This document shows, piece after piece, positions 59,377-64,000 of a stretch of DNA of 64,000 bases. The stretch is from assembly GCA_026119855.1 (NCBI GenBank), contig JAOWBW010000249.1, positions 1,178,001 to 1,242,000 of the forward strand, in the 5' to 3' direction. Both the position numbers and the translations under genes were made by a program. The DNA is from Campanula takesimana. Its lineage: Eukaryota > Streptophyta > Magnoliopsida > Asterales > Campanulaceae. The notes under the pieces were generated by a model. The model was not told where the DNA came from and did no database searches. It saw only the letters and a list, made by a program, of their open reading frames with translations. How positions within the stretch are numbered: the stretch's first letter is position 1; each line of letters opens with the position of its first letter.

Positions 59377-60896
59377 TGTTGGTAGTGGTGCCCTAGGCAC
59401 GTTTAACAAACGTTGTAATTGTTATCATTTATTTCATATCAATAAAGAGATGTTTTGATTATTATTGCTGTTCATGTTTACTTATAATAATCCCCGTCCC
59501 TAGTACTTGTTAAGCACTAGTATAAAGGCTAAATGATCATGGGATGATCATGTTAGATTTATGGGTACTTGTTTGGAACAAGGTACTGGACATGACCCGC
59601 TGCATGAGATTTATGTCATGGTCTATGTCGTACATATATCTCATATTAGTTATGTCATTTGAATCCTTAGACATAAAATTATTATAGTCTTCCACTTGAT
59701 GAACATTGTGTTTGACATATTCAAACGCTACCTTAACACGGTAGTTATAAAGGGTATGATTGGCATAATCGGATTCCCGTTGGGAAGAATAATAAGCTAA
59801 ATGGATTTGTCCCTCCACGGAGAGATGTCAAGCTTGGGCCTCTCGTAGGAATGATGTTGATGAAATGTTCGGCCGGACTCAAATGAATTGATTGGATCAA
59901 TGTCATTTGGATTATCAACATATTCGGAATCGAGAAAGTATTGAACAAAACAAGTTGACTGTTTGACCATGACTTGTGTTCAATGACATCGTGGACAAAG
60001 GGATCATGACATATTCTAAAGGAATGCGAACTTGTATCTAATTATACTATTTGGGTAGGTATGACGGTTTGCTAGAACCTAATCATATCTTATGGAATCA
60101 TGTTTGAGCCCATTGCCAACTTAGTATAATCCTAGAGGGTCACACACAATAGAACGAATCTTAAATAAAAGGACTATATTGGCATTTAGGGTCGGAGGAC
60201 TTCCAAGGAATTTCTGGAGGGATCTGGGCCTCCTGGTCAACCAAGCGGGCGCTTGGGTTGCACCAGGCGGGCGCCTGTTCAAGCCAGAAAAGAACTGGAG
60301 TTTCTGCCCAAACAGGCGGGCGCCTGGGTGGTACCAGGCGGGCGCCTGGTGTTCCTGATTGGGAATTTCCTAATTCGATTTAGGAAGGTTTTTGGCACAA
60401 GATTCCTATTTGGAATAGGTCTTAATTGTGTATAAAAAACCCCAATTCGGCCAGACCATATGAACAAGTGCTTTTGTGAGTCTTAAAGAGTTTGAGAGAG
60501 ATTTTATTTTGTTCTAAGATATCATTGATTGAGGAACAAAATAATTCACAAAATAAAATCCATATAGTTCTTTATTATATTGTGAAAGTGTGTTTCATAA
60601 TATTTGGTCTAGAAACCAAGATCAAAGAAGCTCCTTTGATATTCGTTCGAAGTGTGGATACCGCTAGAGGGTGAAAATCATCATCTTCAAAGTTCGTGTT
60701 CAAGCTTTGTGATCGTGATCAAGTCTTCAAGTTTCTCCACCAAAGATCAAGAGAAAATTCATAGCCATCAAGGGTTAGTTATTCCTCTATTCATCTTGTT
60801 GTATTTGATTTAATCATATGAACGGATCCATGGCTTTGGGTTTCTTAAAATTTTAATTGCTAATTTCCGCTGCGAATGTTTGAACGAAACCCAACA
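59377..60896 (+). repeat. 3' LTR of copia family C
   Basis: 1520 bp. Differs from the 5' LTR by about ten substitutions, one extra A in the TATA-box region and one missing T near 60698. Confidence 0.96.
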
Positions 60897-60898
60897 AT

Positions 60899-61464
60899 TA
60901 TTTTGGTCAAATTTTATAATTTAACTTTAAGAAATGAAATTGGATACAATGGAATGAAATTATAAAGGATTCAAGAACAAGTTGACACGATAATTAACAA
61001 GGAAAACCCTTGAACAACTTGTTCCCTGGCATAAAACCTCAAAGATGATATTTTATTTGTAATGGTGATGAACAATGCAATGATCGAGAACAAGAGATAA
61101 GTAAATCAGTAAAGGTGCGTGTGTGTGTTACAAATGGTGTGAAACTATTTATAAGAGAACGATCATAGACTTTGCTAATGAGGCCGTGTATCTCGGAAAG
61201 TTGGTTAGACCATATCTTCTTCGTTGTTGATAAGAGTCATTCGTTTTGACTTGGTCTTTGAGTCCAATTTGGTCACATGTAATTTTTGAATCGTGTCCAA
61301 CTACTTGCGTTGTGTTCCTGAAAAATAGGATAAGAGATGTAATTCAAATAAAACGTGTTAGTTAATATACATGTAAGTCTGTTCGGTGACAACTTGAAGG
61401 GTCAAGATGTGTGCCAAGTTGAGACATTCAAGATGGAATGCAGATAAAAATTCTAGCCCAAACA
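60899..61464 (-). repeat. 5' LTR of the Tat element
   Basis: Starts TATTTTGGTC (TG mutated to TA compared with its partner) and ends GCCCAAACA, followed by TATAT. Its border to the primer site is split by copia family C. Confidence 0.88.
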
Positions 61465-61792
61465 TATATATTATTGATGTTTGGGATGAGACTCTGACAT
61501 ATATATGAAGTGTCATCTTTTTTTATTCTGTGTGAATTCGATTTTATTGTTTGAAAAAAAGAAAAAGAAAAGAATAAGAGAGTAGCACACAAAATAACAC
61601 AACAAGGATACACAACCATAGGCCCAAAGTAACGAAAGGGAGGGAGTACAAACTAGCAGACAGGCCCAATGAAATCTAGTAGCAAATAATATGGGCTCTG
61701 ACGGCTTTAGTTGGGCTACCGGGAATAGTAGTCCGTTAGTGAACCAGGACAATCCAATTTACATATATGGGCTTTCGCTATGATAAATGATA

Positions 61793-62090
61793 CTCTCGCC
61801 GTGTCTCAGTTTAAGGTTTTTACATTTCTTTTTGGTTTGTCTCAGTTTAAGTTTGTTAGTTGCTTTATTCCTTAAATAAAAAATGATAAATAGTGTTTTG
61901 GACATCCTTATCCTCATAAAGTTCATATATTACAAAAAAACCCATCACATACCCATCTACTTTTCGCTCACTTGTTTTATGAATGGACAATTATATCCTC
62001 TACACACTACTATTCTTGACTCAAATTTGCCTTTATTTCTTAATAAGCGTGTAAATTCAAACTAAGAACCTTAAACAGGGACGGAGGGAG
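61793..62090. mobile_element. Stowaway MITE
   Basis: Left CTCTCGCCGTGTCTCAGTTTAA, here cut to its core; right GGGACGGAGGGAG. Flanked by TA (61791-61792, 62091-62092). Confidence 0.75.
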
Positions 62091-62311
62091 TACTAATATT
62101 TATTATTCATTTTTATTTTGATTAATTAATTCTAGATTGTATGATGGTTTCAACACCTTAATAATTTTTTTGTTGTAAATATTATTAAAAAGATTGATAT
62201 TGATTCTTAAAATGGAATAAAAATAATTAAATTTGTATAAAGTTTATTAAAATTTAATTGAATTTATCATTAAAGTTAATTGTTATTCATCGAGACGGGG
62301 AATAAATATTA

Positions 62312-62569
62312 CTACCTCTGTCCATAAATGAGTGTCCAAATTTCATTTTAAGGGACACTGAAAATCTCAACTTTATGTACAATTTGCTAGCAAAGATTCA
62401 CATATAATCTTGTAATCTCCTTTCCAAACATTTAGTTTTGCACGTATAAACAAACAGATGAAATTTTTTTCAAAAAAAAACATTTATGGACAAAGTTATG
62501 TTAAAAAAAGACACTCATTTTGGGACAAAGATTTCTTGACAATGAACACTCATTTAAGGACAGAGGGAG
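62312..62569. mobile_element. Stowaway MITE
   Basis: CTACCTCTGTCC to GGACAGAGGGAG, flanked by TA (62310-62311, 62570-62571). Longer inverted pairing includes ATAAATGAGTGTCCAAAT and its inverse on the right. Confidence 0.8.
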
Positions 62570-62571
62570 TA

Positions 62572-62793
62572 AAAAACTTTTGCCAAGTCCAATTTTAAAG
62601 TTGTTACTGGTATGCAAAAAAAAAAAAAAAACTAAATCATTTTCTGCTGTTGCTTCACATAAATGGCTGTTGATGAAAACGATGATGAAGATAAAGAAAG
62701 AAACTAAGGAATGTTGTAATCTTTTCGGTTTCTTCATCATTCTTTTCCTTTCAACATCTCTTCTCTTTTCAATATTCAATAAGTAGTTAATTA
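62572..62793. other. Intergenic, nothing recognised
   Basis: Short AT-rich stretch with an A run at about 62618-62632; no supported gene. Confidence 0.4.
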
Positions 62794-62814
62794 TGATTAA
62801 GTCTGAGGTTCCAT

Positions 62815-63445
62815 TGCTGATGACTTTAGTGTCATCAGCTATTTTATGTAATTGTGATTTACTAGAGACCAATGCGATTTCATATTAGGCTCGGATACGA
62901 GTAAGGGAAAGTGTGGAGTACACACTCGTTTGAGTTAATTTGTCTTCGACCACGATAAAGAAGCAGGGGTCAAGGGGGGTTGCGCCCCCTTGCGGGGTCA
63001 AGGGGTAGCGCCCTGGGGTCCCGCTCCCAAGTGAGCGGGTGGGGGTCGAGGGGAAGTCGCCCCTCGATGGGGTCTGGGGGCAGCGCCCCGACCCAAACGT
63101 ATAGTTGGTGCTCCAAATGTACTACCCATTTTTCCCGCAAAAACCAAAAGACACAATCGTTTGCTAACAATTGTGACTGTTACCCGCCAAAACCTAAAGA
63201 CACAATGGTTGCTAACAATTGTGACTGTTTACTGCTAATAGCCATCTGTATATAAACAGATTTTGGTCTCATTTGATAGTACGAAAAATTCAACCAAGTT
63301 TTCAATATGTCTTCTTTGCCCAGAAACAGAAAGTTTGATTGTTTTATCCCAATAGAGATTTCGTGTAACTGAATAAGGGTCGAGATACTTTATTCTGAAA
63401 GTGGATTATACACGATTCGATCAAATATCCAGGATTATCATTACA
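62815..63445 (+). mobile_element. Nested solo-LTR-like insertion (D)
   Basis: 631 bp starting TGCTGATGACTTTAG and ending ATTACA, inside the left TRIM LTR (the intact right LTR reads through GGTTCCATCCCAAAATC). TATA box TATATAAACAG at about 63249. No clear target duplication. It carries GC cassette VII. Classed as an LTR from TG/CA ends and promoter-like layout only. Confidence 0.6.
62974..63089. repeat. GC-dyad quartet cassette VII
   Basis: Imperfect dyads GGGGTTGCGCCCC, GGGGTAGCGCCC, GGGGAAGTCGCCCC and GGGGGCAGCGCCCC. Their aligned [GT]CGCCC cores start at 62982, 63008, 63057 and 63083: steps 26, 49, 26. A fifth hairpin, CCCGCTC..GAGCGGG (63020-63039), lies between the pairs. Confidence 0.85.
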
Positions 63446-63789
63446 CCCAAACCCCAATTTCTAACACCAATTGGCAATGTGAGGAGTAGCCCAGGATCTT
63501 TATATAGTCAATGCTTGGCTTGTTAATTCCAAATGTGGGAAAATGTCTCTAACACGCCCCTCACGTGTAGCCGGGCTTTGCCAAAGGCTTACAACGTGGA
63601 CTTGTTACGGGTGGCGCGGAGCAACATCGTGGGCCGTTGGGCCTGCACGTGTAACGGGCCAGCTCTGATACCATGATAAAGTCTGAGGTTCCATCCCAAA
63701 ATCAATTGGCAATGGGAGGAGTAGCCCAGGATCTTTATATAGTCAATGCTTGGCTTGTTAATTCCCGATGTGTGATAATGTCTCTAACA

Positions 63790-64000
63790 AATTATGTATT
63801 CGTTTTTTATTTTTTATATGCTCTTTTTTCTGCAATTGAATTATTTTGGTTACCCTATTAGAAATAGAATTTCTATCATTCGTCGAGGGATTATGTCTTC
63901 TCTCCTTCGTCGATAGCCTATGTCTTCTCTTCATTGTTTTGAGGGACTGTGCAATGATTGAATTTCTTTTTGTTGCAATGTTTGAGATGATTGGTTATAC
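63790..64000. other. Right edge, nothing recognised
   Basis: T-rich sequence with a repeated TATGTCTTCTCT (about 63892 and 63929). No gene supported. Confidence 0.4.

Larger units (their letters stand above)
52320..60896 (+). mobile_element. Copia family C retrotransposon, nearly complete, young
   Basis: 8577 bp with two 1520-bp LTRs, a perfect 5-bp duplication ATTAT (52315-52319, 60897-60901), primer site, leader, gag-pol and purine tract. I count about ten substitutions and two 1-bp indels between the LTRs (under 1%), so insertion was recent. It landed at the 5' LTR/primer-site border of the Tat element. The coding frame is broken at three points by single missing bases. Confidence 0.96.
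30185..61464 (-). mobile_element. Tat-type Ty3-gypsy retrotransposon, split by nested insertions
   Basis: LTRs of about 567 bp at 30185-30752 and 60899-61464. The outer flanks are the perfect duplication TATAT (30180-30184, 61465-61469). On the minus strand the order is LTR, primer site, gag, protease, RT/RNase H, integrase, an antisense ORF, purine tract, LTR. An extra ORF between pol and the 3' LTR, the GGCGCC primer site and the pol motifs all fit the Tat group. It was later split by the solo LTR at 31262-43338, the hAT-type element at 47021-47821 and the copia element at 52320-60896. Without those it would be about 9.8 kb. All its coding parts are broken. Confidence 0.9.
62794..63789 (-). 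mobile_element. TRIM-type miniature LTR element, interrupted
   Basis: The right LTR, 63674-63789 (116 bp, TGATAAAGTCTG..CTCTAACA), is the 5' LTR on the minus strand. The primer site TGGTATCAGAGC (63673-63662) touches it. Internal domain about 119 bp (63555-63673). Left LTR 62794-62814 plus 63446-63554, split by a nested insertion. Perfect duplication AATTA (62789-62793, 63790-63794). No coding capacity, as expected for TRIMs. Confidence 0.9.

Noticed and set aside
62980..63255. A 91-codon gene in the GC-rich stretch
   Set aside because: The frame exists only because of the GC cassette; it lies in LTR-like sequence and resembles no family.

Overview
This is nuclear DNA from a flowering plant, very probably a core eudicot. 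It holds an intron-rich plant F-box/LRR gene, plant Ty3-gypsy (Tat-type) and Ty1-copia elements, a plant RTE LINE, a tRNA-derived SINE, and Stowaway, Tourist, Mutator and hAT miniature elements. The species cannot be fixed from the sequence. No rRNA gene, true tRNA gene, CRISPR array or bacterial-type operon is visible.

Genes, 1-24 kb. Two head-to-tail copies of an FBL15 (SLOW MOTION-type SCF substrate receptor) gene lie on the minus strand. Copy 2 (21692 to 11240) resolves into 17 exons summing to 2952 nt (983 codons plus stop), close to the family's usual length. Copy 1 (6353 to 438) keeps exons 3-17 open in the same phases, but its N-terminal region is replaced or frame-broken. The copies differ mainly by transposable elements in their introns: Stowaway-like MITEs, a 730-bp Mutator-like element in copy 1, and an (AAT)n expansion plus a 3.9-kb intron 3 in copy 2. 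Between them lie an internally deleted RTE LINE (8.1-9.8 kb) and two members of one Mutator-type MITE family.

Retroelement zone, 24-64 kb. A 3.9-kb solo LTR with a perfect 5-bp duplication (24396-28289), a C-rich higher-order repeat and a SINE come first. Then one Tat-type Ty3-gypsy element spans 30185-61464 on the minus strand (TATAT duplication). It was split by later insertions: (a) a solo LTR of copia family A (31262-43338), itself split by a TGTAAC-type solo LTR (32376-42965), itself split by a full-length family A element (33668-41793); (b) an 801-bp hAT-type element (47021-47821); (c) a young 8.6-kb copia element, family C (52320-60896), at the LTR/primer-site border. The gypsy element also carries an intron-containing antisense ORF (31050-44818). 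A TRIM element (62794-63789) with another solo LTR inside it closes the window.

The most unusual signal is a recurrent cassette of four short GC-rich dyads arranged as two pairs. The step within a pair is 22 bp (23 once, 26 in one locus) and the gap between pairs varies. I find it at seven distinct loci across at least four retroelement families, with different palindrome sequences but the same geometry. In two related copia LTRs it ends 83-84 bp upstream of the TATA box. I know of no named element matching it.
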